The notes: generated by a model not told the origin, from the sequence alone. 64,000 nucleotides of DNA from Liolophura sinensis (GCF_032854445.1 NC_088298.1:23087295-23151294), one strand, 5' to 3'; counted from the stretch's first letter, positions 32,194 through 44,510 are shown. A program made the numbers and translations.

Positions 32194-35100
32194 ATGAATT
32201 CAGCGTGTGTTGTCTTCGGCGCCATGTGCGTGTTCGCCCTTTTCTACACGGGATCAGCTTTAAGGCTTAACTTATTTGAATACCGTAAGTTTGACAATTT
32301 TTCACGATCCATAAAGGCATACCTGAGGTACGCTGTCAGCTAATATGTAACAACGCATAATATCTACCTTAATAATACCTTAATATACCTTAAGGATCAA
32401 GCACATACATTTATTTTATGTTTTTATTTATTTATTTATTTAATTATTTAATTATTTATTTACTGGATTCTTACTTAAAGTTACAGAAAGCTAAAATATG
32501 AAGTAAGGTTTATCATATAGACAACTGAAAACTATTCTCAAAAATACTTTCAATTATTATTTTAGATTTTTTTTTGAAGAGTGTTGAAAGGCATTCAGAT
32601 ATTTGATATCTATGGTAGGCTTTATGAGCCATACTGATGGTGTCTAGGATCTGTGACGTATTTTTATTCCTGATGTTCACCACAAAGAAGGAATGTTTGA
32701 GGGCATTATTAAAGTAATCCTTCACTCGTCAGTGAAAAGAGTTATTCCAACATACAGTGTCCTCAGTAGAGGTCGAAAAACTTCCTGTAAGGTTTTAAGT
32801 GGCCTTTTAAGTGACGCTTACTTCGACTTTTGGAGGTGATTTCGTTTAAGAGTGGGCCCCTGTGGCCGAGGGGGTTAGCACAACACCGTGGCAAAATGAC
32901 CCGAATCCTCTCACCAATGCGGTCGCTGTGAGTTCAAACCCTGGCTTCCTCTGCAGCCGTACGTGGGAAGGCCTGCCAGCAACCTGCAGATGATCGTGGG
33001 GTTGCCCCCGGGTAAACGAAACACAAACAAAAACATACAAAATAATAATGTATGGGTTGAATGTTTTTTTTAAATATACACTGTTTTTTTGGGGGGGGTT
33101 TTGGTTTTTCTTTTTATTTTATTTTTTTTATTTTATTTTTGGCTTTTTTTTTCAGTAATGATATCAATAATGTTTGATGACATTTGGTATTCTATTTGGA
33201 TCAATAAGCTGTCAATAAGCCTTAAACCTCGTGCGTAAAACATCGACAGTGAGTTTGTACCTCAGGTAATGCCATGTTGTAAGTCCAGTTTAAAACACAA
33301 ACTATCGAGTTTCGTTTTTGCATCGATTTTTCGGGATCATATAGCTCTGTTTTTCACGGCACAAAAAGAACACTATACCGGTATTGATTTCTTTTCAGCT
33401 TGTCCAATTGGCTGTGCTCAAAGAACATGTACCCAATTAGGCTGCACTGCATGCGTTAGAGGTTACTCTGTGCTTTACAGAAATGGGTAAGTATCTTAAT
33501 TCATACATGTTTAGATTTTTTATTCTGGCGCATTCTCAGTTCTAGTCTGCGGGACCCCTTCAGTGGCCTAATGGTTGGCGCATCCCCCTCGAAGTCGGAA
33601 GACCTGGGATCAGACCCGGTTCATGTCACACCACAGATTTTAAAAAATGATACTTATTGCTGTCTCACTTGCCGCTCAGCTGTGGGAGTTAGGAGCAAGG
33701 AAACAGGGCTGGTTGGTCCAGTGTCAGTATAATGTGAATGGGTGGGGGTGACGTCTGGTGTGTCGGTATGATACTTCAGTCGCCTTAGCACTTTGGCGGC
33801 TTGGACTCGCCCTGCAACAAGAGGACATAGTATATGTATACACATCTGATGACTCGTCGCAGTCACTCCAAGTATACTTACATATTTTTTGATTTATTTA
33901 TTTATTTCGTTGAATATTTCACTTATATGACGGCGGATAGTATAACGATTACGGTAGGGTGAAACCGGACACAGCCCAGAGAAAACCCACGACCATCCGC
34001 ATTTTGATGCCATTCCTTCACACGTACGGCCGGAGAGGAAGCCAGCAAAAGTTGGACTGGAACCCTCAACGACCGCATTGTAAATACATTGATCAAAGGC
34101 CGATTGGTGGCAGTCACATGCAACGCCGGTAACCTAGGCATACTCCACGACTGGTCTTTTGGTGAGAGGCACGCGAGATGCAGCGGTCCAAAGACGGCTT
34201 AGGACTGGGAACATGTGCAGGCCCTCACAACCCCACCCCCACCACGCTCTCATCTTTTGGGGAGCCTTAGTGACAATAAACGGCCGACGGTGTTCTTGTG
34301 ATGTCCGTTGAAGGCTACGAATATGGTGTTAATGTCTGCACGTCGCATGATAGAAAGTTTGTGAATAACTAGCCGAAGGTCTGTGGTTTAACTCTGGAAA
34401 TCTGGTTTCCTCCGCCTATATGAAACTGACCGTCATCTTGTGAGTGAAAAACTCTTGATTATAGCCTTAAGCAAAAATCAAATAAATAAATAATCCCCCA
34501 TATTTGATCTAAATTTTCTTACGTTCTTGTTTTCAGTATGAGCATCTGTGTGACTACTTGTCCCGAGGGCGACTACAAACACCCACTGGGATTTTGCACA
34601 AGTAAGACAACGTTAATACACCTTTACGTTAAAGGTGGAGAAAACATAAACATTACATAAAGAAAAGTTAGTTATAAATATGGTCTTCGGTATTTTTAAA
34701 ATTTTTCTTCAATGAGAAGAATACCTTTGAAAATAATTTTGGTATGGTGGGTATTTGGGACCACCTCTTGGTGTATATATATTGTCTCTGCATAATAATG
34801 TTCTAAGTGAGTAAGTACCTGTGATGCACGTTTACATTTGTACTAGAATTTACACCTAATGTGATTAGCCTAAAGTTTAATTATATTTATATGTTTAAGA
34901 TATTCATAAATATATAAATAACATGTTTACACTGAGTCAAATTTATAAGACGTGCATCACATCTCAAATTATTATGCATTTATTATTATGCAACATTACT
35001 ATGCAAAGCCTCTATATAACAACGGATTGTACTAAATACTCACCAGATTAAAATATTGTACACTTTTCTCCTCAAAGAAATGTTAATCATATTAGCAAAA

Positions 35101-36815
35101 ACTTTTCGCGCTGTTTCACCTAACATTTGCACAATTTTTATGTTTTCTTTTCTTTTATCAATCTCCACTCTGCCTTATTTTACATAGTTATTTTGGGCTA
35201 ATGTCGAGATTTTTAATCTTCCTCACAACACAGCATTTTAAGCTCAATCTTACTTAAAATTGTAATACAGTTGCGTAGAATCAACGTTCAAAATTTCATC
35301 AGTTCGATACAGTTAATTTAGAGAATATAATTTAAGACGGAAGTGCGAAATCACTTTGTAAAACGTGTCCCTGGTGGTCTGGTATTGTGAAAAAGCAGAA
35401 TCGGGGCAATCACTGTAGTATTTGTTGTTCACTTTCTCTTTTCACATCAAATAATGCAAAGTGACAAATGTAATGCGGTCGCGAAAGAGTGATGATGCAG
35501 GAAATGTTTTTTTTTTTTTTGGGGGGGGGTCTTTATTTTATTCTATTAACACTCTATAATGCAGTATCGAATAATTAAAAGGCCTGAAATGTATTTGCCG
35601 ATTGATTAGCACGACTGTGTTTGGGGAGGCCGCGGCACAATGGTCCAGGAACATTCCCCAATGCGGTCGTTATGAGTTCAAGCCCTGCACACGCTGGCTT
35701 CCTCTCCTGCCGTGCGTGGGAAGGTCTGCCGCAGCTTCACATGGTCGTGGCTTTTCCCCGGGCTAGGTTCGGTTTCCTTCCACCATAAGTCGTCGTATAA
35801 GTGAAATATTCTTGAGCACGGCGTAAAACACCAATGAAATAATTAAATAGGTAAATAGATTGTGTTTCAATCGTTCAAAAACAGGAAGCGTTAATTTAAT
35901 CTCAGATTTGGAAAACCATTTCTCGAGCCCCTATACCCTCCCACCTCCCCCAACCTCCCGTAAATCCCGCTATCCACAACCTTTCAATTGTAAATCTTTT
36001 TTTCGCATGTTCATTGAGTTTTATTTCTTAGTTCAGGATGCGTAGTTCAGGATGTGTCCTATATAATGAGAAAACATCATCAGCCTTGTCAGCTTTCTTC
36101 TTTAGGAGTAAAAATGGCTTTAAAGTGCTATGTATCAAAGGTTCTAGAGGTCAGTTCGGACATTACCTAGCTTAATGTGAGGTCAGCCGTGGGGGCTGTC
36201 AAAACAAATCTGTGGGCAGAAGAGTCCGCGTATAGGGGGCACGAAGCTGGGCTCGCGTCCCCAGTAAGTTCACCTAAAACGTAAATTCCAGAGAAGTCCT
36301 GATCATGGGCGGAAAATATGCAAAAATGCTGGCTTTCTTATGGATAAAATATGTTTAGAAATCTTTTTTTTGTTCATTATTTGGAAAAGCTTTCTTTATT
36401 TCCTTAAAACCTCGAGTTCCATTTTATATATCCCTTAATATGTCCATAACAATGACGTGGCTCAGGCAGATTTAAATTGAACGTGTCAATGTGTCTCTCG
36501 CAAGCAAACTGGCATCCCTTAGACTGGGGGATTACATACACTCAAAAAATCAATCAATTCAAATATATCAGTCAGTCTCTAACTACATCAATCAGCAACG
36601 TCACACTGTTTAGGTGCACTTTGCTTTCTGATATCTGCTCCAAAACAAATTTTATATATGTTTTCGGCAAATTTCTCAAGGTCGCTTTGCTTTCTTATAT
36701 TTCAGGATGTAATATCCCGAACTGTCAGGCTTGTACCGACGAGAACACGTGCACGGCCTGTGACAGGGGTTATGAGCTGGACAGGGGAGAGTGCACGAGG
36801 CGGTTCCGGGGCTAA
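32194..36815 (+). CDS. Small secreted cysteine-rich (furin-like repeat) protein, four exons
   Basis: Exons 32194-32284, 33399-33486, 34537-34601 and 36706-36815 join to 354 nt, 117 residues plus TAA. All introns have GT/AG ends and phases 1, 2 and 1 match throughout. Residues 1-22 form a signal peptide (hydrophobic VFGAMCVFALFYTGSA). The mature part has 14 cysteines at 32, 36, 41, 46, 49, 64, 68, 80, 83, 88, 91, 97, 100 and 111. Their pattern (CxxC...GY...CxxxCPxGxY...CxxC...CxxC...GYxL...C) is that of furin-like/growth-factor-receptor cysteine-rich repeats. No membrane segment or catalytic domain follows, so a small extracellular protein is likely. Its role is unknown. A polyadenylation signal lies at 36968. 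Introns carry several SINEs. Further upstream non-coding exons cannot be excluded. Confidence 0.8.
32485..32745 (+). repeat. Dispersed repeat E, copy 2
   Basis: Direct copy of the 30240-30510 repeat, inside intron 1 of the secreted-protein gene. Confidence 0.75.
32853..33017 (+). mobile_element. SINE-A, 3'-truncated
   Basis: A good tRNA-like head (GTGGGCCCCTGTGGCCGAGG) through CCAGCAACCTGCAGATGATC, then breaks off after GTTGCCCCCGGGTAA. Lies in intron 1 of the secreted-protein gene. Confidence 0.85.
33552..33880 (+). mobile_element. SINE-B, near full length
   Basis: The tRNA-like head has CAGTGGCCTAATGGTTGGCG and box B-like GGGATCAGACCCGGTTC. Then come CAGATTTTAAAAAATGATAC, GTGTCAGTATAATGTGAATG and GCCCTGCAACAAGAGGACA. 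Lies in intron 2 of the secreted-protein gene. Confidence 0.75.
33890..34135 (-). mobile_element. SINE-A, reverse orientation
   Basis: Starts with TTTATTTATTTATTTCG, then GAATATTTCACTTATATGAC and CCCACGACCATCCGC. Diverged. Confidence 0.75.
34368..34492 (+). mobile_element. SINE-A, degenerate 3' end
   Basis: CTGGTTTCCTCCGCC, GTGAGTGAAAAACTCTTGA and AAAAATCAAATAAATAAATA. Confidence 0.65.
34628..34850 (+). repeat. Dispersed repeat F, copy 1
   Basis: Matches 39560-39807 in reverse complement. Shared blocks include GGTATGGTGGGTATTTGGGA and CCACCTCTTG. Lies in intron 3 of the secreted-protein gene. Confidence 0.7.
35622..35850 (+). mobile_element. SINE-A, nearly full length
   Basis: Head GGGGAGGCCGCGGCACAATG, AATGCGGTCGTTATGAGTTC, and tail TGAAATATTCTTGAGCACGG. 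Lies in intron 3 of the secreted-protein gene. Confidence 0.85.
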
Positions 36816-36967
36816 ACGGATGGGCCGTGGGACACGCTCAGGGGGGTTACACCCGTCCAATACAATCTCTGCTCTAACTATTCACCATTTCCAACCTGAA
36901 CTTCACGATACCACACGTTTCCCAATGTGACTAAATGCAAATGTGGATGCTCAGTTCCTAAGTTTGA

Positions 36968-36973
36968 AATAAA
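36968..36973 (+). terminator. Polyadenylation signal AATAAA
   Basis: A canonical hexamer 153 nt after the stop of the secreted-protein gene. Confidence 0.6.
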
Positions 36974-37296
36974 CACATAAATTTCTATAGATGTGTCTTG
37001 GACCTTATTTTGCCTCTTTAAGTATTTATTTCTTTGGATAGATGAACAGTTGCAATCAAAACGATACATATTTTCTGATGGGCAATTGACATACTAGCAA
37101 GATACACGATTGGAATACTGATTTCACTCATACGCCTAGAATATACCTTGCGTCTTTCCAACATCATTGGAAAGTGTTTACTGCTTTTCTTTGTGTGATT
37201 CGACTCTAATGTCTCAATTTATAAACTTTTTTAGTTTTTTGTTGGTTTGTGTTATACGTCGTTTTTGGAATTGACCTTGCAATTTTTGTTCATGTG

Positions 37297-37420
37297 TCAC
37301 TTGCACGAAGCCTTTGTAACGTTAAGAGCACTGAACTACCACGGCAACCAGCACTGTAGGCATTATGTCGCCATGGTTGTTACGTGCCCTTAACTTTAAC
37401 AGGGCTTCGTGCAAGTGATC
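37297..37420. repeat. Inverted repeat (hairpin) with arms of about 50 bp
   Basis: The left arm starts CACTTGCACGAAGCC and runs through GTTAAGAGCAC to GGCAACCA. The right arm, 37374-37420, is its imperfect reverse complement, TGGTTGTTACGTGCCCTTAA to GGGCTTCGTGCAAGTG. The loop is about 23 nt. Probably a foldback or MITE relic. Confidence 0.75.
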
Positions 37421-37689
37421 CCTGGAACCGTCAGTCTCGGTTGACGGCTGCCATACGAATGTCTGTTTCGATGCACAGATTTATGGTATTTTACCCCCTT
37501 AAATAAGACCATTTCACCCAGAAAGCGATCATGTTTGTATATGGTTAATATAAAAGACAACGCCATGGAGAGTAAAACCAGAGCAGCGACGACACTGTGT
37601 GTTATTTGGCAAATGATCAAATAGTTGATATGGTGAGATGTGGCTTCTTGTCAACTTACCTAAAGACAGGGCTGTTCCAACTGCACTCA

Positions 37690-37942
37690 GAAAGTTAAAT
37701 TTAACAGAAAGTCTGTTATCTGAGTCATGCTAGAATGTATTTTATTTATTATAACATAATATTGTGTCATATTCAACACAATGTCCTGTAAGTCTAATAG
37801 AATCGTTATGTTGAATTAATAGAATGTGTGTGTTACATTGAACAGAACAATCTGCTAACAGAACATTCCAACAGAATGCATTCCAGCATCACTCAGACAA
37901 CAGAGTTTCTATTAAAATTAACAGAGTAATTTTTTGAGTGTA
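37690..37942. mobile_element. Palindromic MITE, copy 2
   Basis: AACAGAAAGTCTGTTATCTG at the left and CACTCAGACAACAGAGTTTC, then GTAATTTTTTGAGTGTA at the right. Same family as 27235 and 47757. Confidence 0.75.
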
Positions 37943-38364
37943 CTCAGTTGCACCGGGGATTGTCCTAATGGGGGGCCACCCCAGAGACAAAATGGACGAT
38001 TGGCTGATTAACCTTTTCAAAAGACTTTCTGTTAAATGTTACAGATTATTTTTTAGTGTGTTTGCATAAATTGTTGCAAAGTAGCAACGTACGTATACAT
38101 GTTGCCTTGTAATCACTTTTAATACACACATGGAAACAATGTCTCGGTGACCCTTGATCCAAAAGCAGAATTCTGATGTGTCCAGTCATAACAGACTGCA
38201 ACATGGGGAATAAAACCAGACCAGCGACGACTGTATGATAGCTGGGAAATGTTCACACGTAACCGGTGAAATACGACCTCTTGTGAATTTACCTAAAGAC
38301 AGGGCTGTTCCAACTGTTTTCGTAAATTGTTACACTGTAGCAATATACATATACTTGTTCCTTT

Positions 38365-38580
38365 ATTTATTTATTTATTTATTTGATTGCTGGTTTACGC
38401 CGTACTCCAGAATATTTCACTTATACGTCGGGAAACCCACGACCATCTGCAGGTTGCCGGCAGGCCTTCTCACGCACGGACGCAGAGAAAGCCAGAATTC
38501 ACAGCGACGACATTGGTGAGAGGCTCCTGGGTCATTGCGCCATACCGGCGTGCTAACCAACTCGGCCACCTAAACCCCCG
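38365..38580 (-). mobile_element. SINE-A, full length, reverse orientation
   Basis: Starts with repeated TTTA, then TTACGCCGTACTCCAGAATA, GGAAACCCACGACCATCTGC, and ends with the tRNA-like head GCTAACCAACTCGGCCACCT. Confidence 0.88.
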
Positions 38581-39267
38581 TGCTGTCTTGTAATCACTTT
38601 AAATAAACACATGCAACATTGCCGGTGTCTCTCTTAGCACTTCGCAAATTGTCACACGCAACTGGTGAAATACGGCGTCTTGTCAGTCTATTACAGTTAG
38701 GGTTGTGTTCTCACTGTTTGTGTAAAGGTTCAAACAGTAGCAACCTTTATACTTTAGCATAAATTAGCACCGAAGAATTATCATTATTTTCACTAAGGAC
38801 CCCCAAGCAATGAGGGCGTGTAGAAAGCCGGAGTAAAGCCGAGTTCACTGTGTTAGGAAGAGATTTATTTATTTGCACCAAAATAATATATTAATTTTAT
38901 GTATTAATTTTAATAGGAAGCTTGTTGTCTGAGTGACGCCAGTGAGTAATTCTATATAGACAACTGACGTCTAATAAATTTCAGTTAACATCACTGTACT
39001 TTTTTTTACATAATTCTGCTTAAGCCATTATGCTAGAGGTGTGCAATTTGCTACTATTTATACACTTACATGAACAGTTAGGATAAAACCATGACTTTGA
39101 TAAATTGACATGAGCAGTATTTCACCGGTTACTTAAGGCCATTTACCATCACACTGTCGTCACTGCTCTGGTTTTACTCTCTATGCTGTAGCCGTATTTC
39201 ACCGGTTACCTGTGACGATTTGCCACCTATGACACTGTCGTCACTGCTCTGGTTTTACTCTCTATGC

Positions 39268-39385
39268 TCTACACCCCGGGCTCTGCCCGGTTTCCTTCCA
39301 CCATAATGAGGGCCGCCGTCGTAAAAGTTAACTATTCTTGCGTACGGCGTAAAACACCAATCAAATAAATAAACAAATAAACCTA
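39268..39385 (+). mobile_element. SINE-A, 3' end
   Basis: CCCCGGGCTCTGCCCGGTTT through ACACCAATCAAATAAATAAA. Confidence 0.88.
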
Positions 39386-39559
39386 TGCCCTACATCTTAA
39401 ATTATATTGTGATATTATGACATAGCACTGTTCCATGTTGTAAATGAGGATGTTAAAATACATGACTAATAAATGTACTTATTTTATTGACTAAAATATT
39501 TATGAACATATTAAAATATACATATGATCAAAATCCAGGTTTAACGCAATTGTTAACTG

Positions 39560-39807
39560 AAAGGATCGAATGTTAGCGCAAATACATTAAACATGTCTTA
39601 CAGGTACGTTTAAAACATTGTTATGCAAAGATAATATCAAGAGGTGGTCCCAAAAACCCACCATACAAACATTATTTTTAAGTGTCTTTCTCTCTTTAAA
39701 GAAAAATAGAAGAAAGTAATGACGACCACATTTACAACTAACTTCGCACTCATTCATCTGAACTACTTGTATTTTTATGTATTCTCCACATTTAAGTTTT
39801 CTCTCAT
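39560..39807 (-). repeat. Dispersed repeat F, copy 2 (inverted)
   Basis: Reverse complement of 34628-34850, with AAGAGGTGGTCCCAAAAACC and CCACCATACAAACATTATTT. Confidence 0.7.
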
Positions 39808-40242
39808 TTTCTCACTCGACAATGAAATTCCTTAGACCGACAAAATCTGACATTACCAACACCACCTAATTCAGACCAGATCTAGTTTTTATAGTATATT
39901 TTGTCATTTTAACGACTTGAAAATTTGTCCATAAAAATCTCAAAGGTCACAAAGACTGTAAAACCTTAATACTAGTTTCAGAACGACTCTTAATTCTGAA
40001 GTATAACAACGTATTTTCTTGAATTAGGAGTGACTGCCTAAGGATATAATTATTTAACCTGCCCTCGCGGCCTTTTTTTTCCGCAAGAAAAAATCCCAAT
40101 CAAACAGCTATCTTGTTTATTTGCAAATGTCCTGTTCGTGCCAGTTGGCGATGTCCCTATATGACTGGACCGGACAAGGACGATCGCGCAGAGCTTTGCA
40201 CTCCTCACAAAAATTGAATGATTGATGGATATATGTCCTTCT
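39808..40242. other. Non-coding
   Basis: No supported feature between the repeat and the fucosyltransferase pseudogene. Confidence 0.35.
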
Positions 40243-41303
40243 TCAGGAATGATATCCGTTGTACAATTTTTGGATATACTCGGTCAATCTAGCCGCGGAC
40301 AGAGAGCCCTGTGCGCTGATGTAGGAATCAAGGGGGAAGAACTCTGGCGAAATCCTCTTCTGGCTCTCCCAAGGCAATGGGCACAGCTTCCTATTTAATG
40401 AGTGGTCTGGCAACTTTCTCGGAAATGTATTCACGACAGTTGCTGTTCTCAAAAGACACATAAAACTTATAGGACGACGTAATCGTGTTACATTTCCCAG
40501 AATGTCTGGGACACGACAGATCGCCACATGTACCATAAATATCCACGGGAAAATGTTGTCGTATCTTCTGGACAAACTGCAGTCTTCCATGTCTGGTGTT
40601 GTTACAGTTGCTCTTCATTATCGCTACCAATCGTGTCTTCCGCTTGAGGATATTGACAATCAAGTCATGATGTTCTGCACTAGACAGCCTCTTCTCCCTT
40701 CTGACAAACCTAGCAAAGGGAAATGGAACTTCTGAATCCAGTCTATATGAAAGCGTCCAATTAAAAACACCGTTGTATTTCTCCATGGAGAAAAGAAACC
40801 TATGTCTGGGCTCATGGGTAAAGAAAATCCAACGTTGACTGGGTAAACGTTTTGTAGGGAGAGCCTTAAACTTTAAGTTCCACCCATTCATAATAACTGC
40901 ATTGTTCGTGAGAAGCTTTGTCAGTGGTGACGTCACATGTCAATTCTTCACCTTCATTGGTGTCATGTCAGGAAAAAAGGTTCTGCTTTTGAAGAATTTA
41001 GTCCACACCAGAATACGCTTCGTTTTGGAGAGACTGGTGTTTTTGGTCGTCTCCGTCAGAGACACATTCGATACTGACGTGTAAGAAACTGTTAGACTCT
41101 TTGTACTTATGTGTCGGCATTTCTCCAAGCCTTGTCTCGTAGTCAGCACGTAAATCTTGTAGAAGGCGGAAGCGACTGACCTTTCTTCCCATGTACGAAA
41201 TTGTCTGCTCGACATATATTAGTTGGATCAAGAACGACAAGGTCGCATGCGAGGCCAGAAGCAAAAGAAAACACCAGGCCTGACGCATGGTTACCCTAGC
41301 CAT
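40243..41303 (-). pseudogene. Alpha-1,3-fucosyltransferase (GT10) pseudogene
   Basis: Read leftward from ATG 41303, it starts with a short cytoplasmic tail and a membrane anchor (WCFLLLLASHATLSFLIQL), the type II layout of Golgi glycosyltransferases. Catalytic-domain marks follow: RILVWTKFF; WIFFTHEPRHRF; FNWTLSYRLDSEVPFPFARF, the GT10 donor-binding signature; VDIYGTCGDLSCP; YKFYVSFENSNCREYISEKV; VPIALGEPEEDFARVLPP; and DSYISAQGSLSAARLTEYI. The family transfers fucose from GDP-fucose to GlcNAc of glycans. Breaks: a frame change in the stem (about 41000-41215), in-frame TGA at 40940-40942, in-frame TAG at 40391-40393, and a slip at a five-base G run near 40332. With four breaks in about 1 kb it is dead. 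No introns are needed, so it may be a single-exon gene or a retrocopy. Confidence 0.85.
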
Positions 41304-41353
41304 ATCACCAAGTCTTCGACGTGCCTAAAGAAGACAGCATGGATTTTAGTGTT

Positions 41354-41503
41354 AGGTAGTTCCCAAAGGCTCCGTTATAGACCTGCTTTTGTCCTGTGTG
41401 TTCCCGGTTTCCTCCCACCATAATGCTGGCCGCCGTCGTATAGGTGAAATATTCTTGAGTACGGCGTAAAACGCCAATCAAATGAATAAATAAATAAATG
41501 TAT
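41354..41503 (+). mobile_element. LINE-RT/SINE-A chimera, copy 1
   Basis: GTTCCCAAAGGCTCCGTT, the coding match to the reverse-transcriptase motif VPQGSVLG, runs within about 40 bp into CCCGGTTTCCTCCCACCATA, the SINE-A 3' part, and an (AAAT)n tail. The same junction occurs at 43380. Confidence 0.75.
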
Positions 41504-42546
41504 CTGTTGTGTCTATTAGTATTTTCATCAAATATTGCTGAGTGTTTTTTTTTTTTTTAGGAAATAGCTAATCAGATATAGTTATATAAACTATCAAATT
41601 TAAATATAGGTATACTTATACTTATAAGAGATAGGACAACTCTATGACAAAAGACCTAAATATGCACAAAAATAGTATATAGATAGTTAGTTCGTGACTC
41701 GTGGCTGATTTTACTAAACAGTAACATTGACATTACCCTCGCCATTAGCATGGTTAGAAAATCGGTTTGTGTGATTAATAAATGTATGGACACATTTGAA
41801 AATAATTTTTTTATCAATGAAATTTAAATCTTTAGACTTGATACAGCCTAATAATTCATGAAATTTCAGTATGTTTTAGGTAAGGACCTGAAGTTGTGCA
41901 TGTGGAATTTTAGACAGTTTTCATCACGTGGCTTGGATTTTGTGCAAATCAAAAATAGTGTTCTTCTGCTCAACGGCTGATGCGATTTTTTAAATTTATT
42001 TATGTATTTTTATATGTATTTATTTATTTATTTATTTATTTACATACTTACTTACTTATTTGGTGGTCTACGCCTTTCTCAATATTATTTCACTGATACG
42101 ATTATAATGTAGCATTATAATGTACGGAAATCGGGAAGAAACCGGGGGAAACCCGTAACCAGCCACAGAATGCTAACAAACCCTAATGCGGTTGTGCTGA
42201 ATTGCAAACTGCAGTTGCACAAAGCCTGGGTATGTTTAATTTTTTTAAAGAAGACACTTTCGATTAAAAGTTGTACAAGCTTGGTATTGGATGAATATGT
42301 CATGTGACCAAAACTCCCTCTTGCCAATAATTTCTACACTGTTGAAGAGGTTTTGTGAAATTAGTCCTGTCTGAAGCAGTTATGTACTTGATTCCCAATC
42401 TGCAATTTTGTCAAAACCGGAAGTGGCATCATCAAACTGGCAGATAGTATACATGGCGAAGCTAGAGACGTACAGTTTAAGGTTACACGAACGCATTGAT
42501 TTTCCGTACTATTAATGTAGTAAATCTGTCAACTATAACATTAAAA
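41504..42546. other. AT-rich non-coding
   Basis: Nothing recognised apart from simple TTTA repeats at 41996-42060 and a faint reverse SINE-A trace near 42060-42180. Confidence 0.4.
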
Positions 42547-43204
<658 letters not shown>

Positions 43205-43518
43205 TTACATGTAAGCAAGACTTTTGATAAACTGTGGAATGAATGTTTTTTTGTTGAAATTGGGACAGTTGGGTAATGGAGAACTGCTAATTACATAGAT
43301 TAAGAACTACTTAACTGACAGATAAATGAAAGTGTGTTTAAATGGAATTGAATCTGACATATACCCGAGTGAATCCTGAGTTCCCAAAGGCTCCGTTCTT
43401 GGTCCGCTTTTTTACTGCGTGTGCCCGGTTTCCTCCCACCATAATGCTGGCCGCCGTGGTATAAGTAAAGTATTCTTGAGAACGCGTAAAACATCAATCA
43501 AATAAATAAATAAATATT
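43205..43518 (+). mobile_element. LINE reverse-transcriptase fragment fused to SINE-A, copy 2
   Basis: Translation gives SKTFDKLWNE, IKNYLTDR, MKVCLNGIESDIYPSES and VPKGSVLGPLFY, successive blocks of a non-LTR retrotransposon reverse transcriptase, broken by stops. Right after the last block (43413-43425) the sequence becomes SINE-A (CCCGGTTTCCTCCCACCATA to CAAATAAATAAA). A LINE-like tail (AATTAAATTAAATTAAAATC) follows at 43585-43607. Confidence 0.75.
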
Positions 43519-43610
43519 TCTTCAAAGTTATGTTGAGGAGATTTTAGTGGCCGTTAGGATATCAGAAATCCTCTATGAACTAATAAACAATTAAATTAAA
43601 TTAAAATCAA

Positions 43611-44463
43611 GGAGACAAAAAAGGAGCCAAAACATGGTATTTTGACGTCCTCCTAAAAAATCTTGTCTTCCTTCTTCTGCCTGCCATGTATTTTTTTCCC
43701 AAACTGCGATCAAAGTGCAAAAAAGCGCCATTTTCTCCATATTTGCAGGTCACGTGACAAAACCTTTACAGCTGAGTGAAGAGGGCTATGTTTGTGCTAG
43801 ATGTAAATGCATGCTTTCTCTATAAGTATATTGATTTACGCTTTCTTTAAGGAAATTTTGCTGTTATGACGAATTTCCCAATAGATCCCCGTTCACACTT
43901 AAACGAACTTTTTCCCGAACCGTTAAGGGTTGACGTCGTAATTTAATCGTGTTTGCAATCGTGGTCTTACGTATTGATTCGTTAGCATTCGCAATGAATT
44001 GTGGTATATTTTTTCAACTCCGCGATAATTTCAAGAATTTCGTAACTGGACGTAGGCTCGTAATAATTCTTAGCTATTCGTAAAAGCTTCGTAAATATTC
44101 GTGAAACCGTCGGTTGCAATCGTAAAGATAACGATAATAATTTCAGAAGCATCACTATGTTCTCAATATTAAAGGCACACTAGATACTTATTAATACATA
44201 TTTACGATAGACGGAGTACTTACAATAGTTAAAAACGGTGCCCATTTCCCTGCACCTTATTCGCCGTTTTCACGAGTCATTTAGGAATCTTCTCGAACGT
44301 TCCACAACTTTGCATTATGTCTGCGCCAAAATGAAGAGAAATTCATGTTATGGACCAACATGTGGGCTTCAGTAAGTAAACTTTTGAGTGTCATGTGTCA
44401 CGTGACTAGGCAGTCTTATTGGATTGTAGGAAAACGCTTTAAGAGTCAATGAGTGAGCGATTG
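43611..44463. other. Non-coding, with a TCGTAA-rich stretch
   Basis: Between 43925 and 44130 short TCGTAA or TTCGTGAA words recur about eight times on the plus strand. No exon is supported. Confidence 0.35.
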
Positions 44464-44510
44464 AGGTTTACCGTCGTACAATTTTTCAGTCATATGACGA
44501 CAAACGAGTC
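44464..44510 (-). mobile_element. SINE-B tail fragment, reverse
   Basis: GTTTACCGTCGTACAATTTT followed by TCAGTCATATGACGAC, the reverse of the SINE-B 3' end. Confidence 0.65.

Larger units (their letters stand above)
37555..39260. repeat. Nested repeat family C
   Basis: A block with GTAAAACCAGAGCAGCGACG and TTACCTAAAGACAGGGCTGTTC occurs near 37560-37680 and again at 38190-38320. Part of it recurs near 38640-38740 and 44890-45000. Two inverted copies (CACCGGTTAC, then GTCGTCACTGCTCTGGTTTT) occur at 39115-39265. Other elements are inserted between them. No gene seen. Confidence 0.65.
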
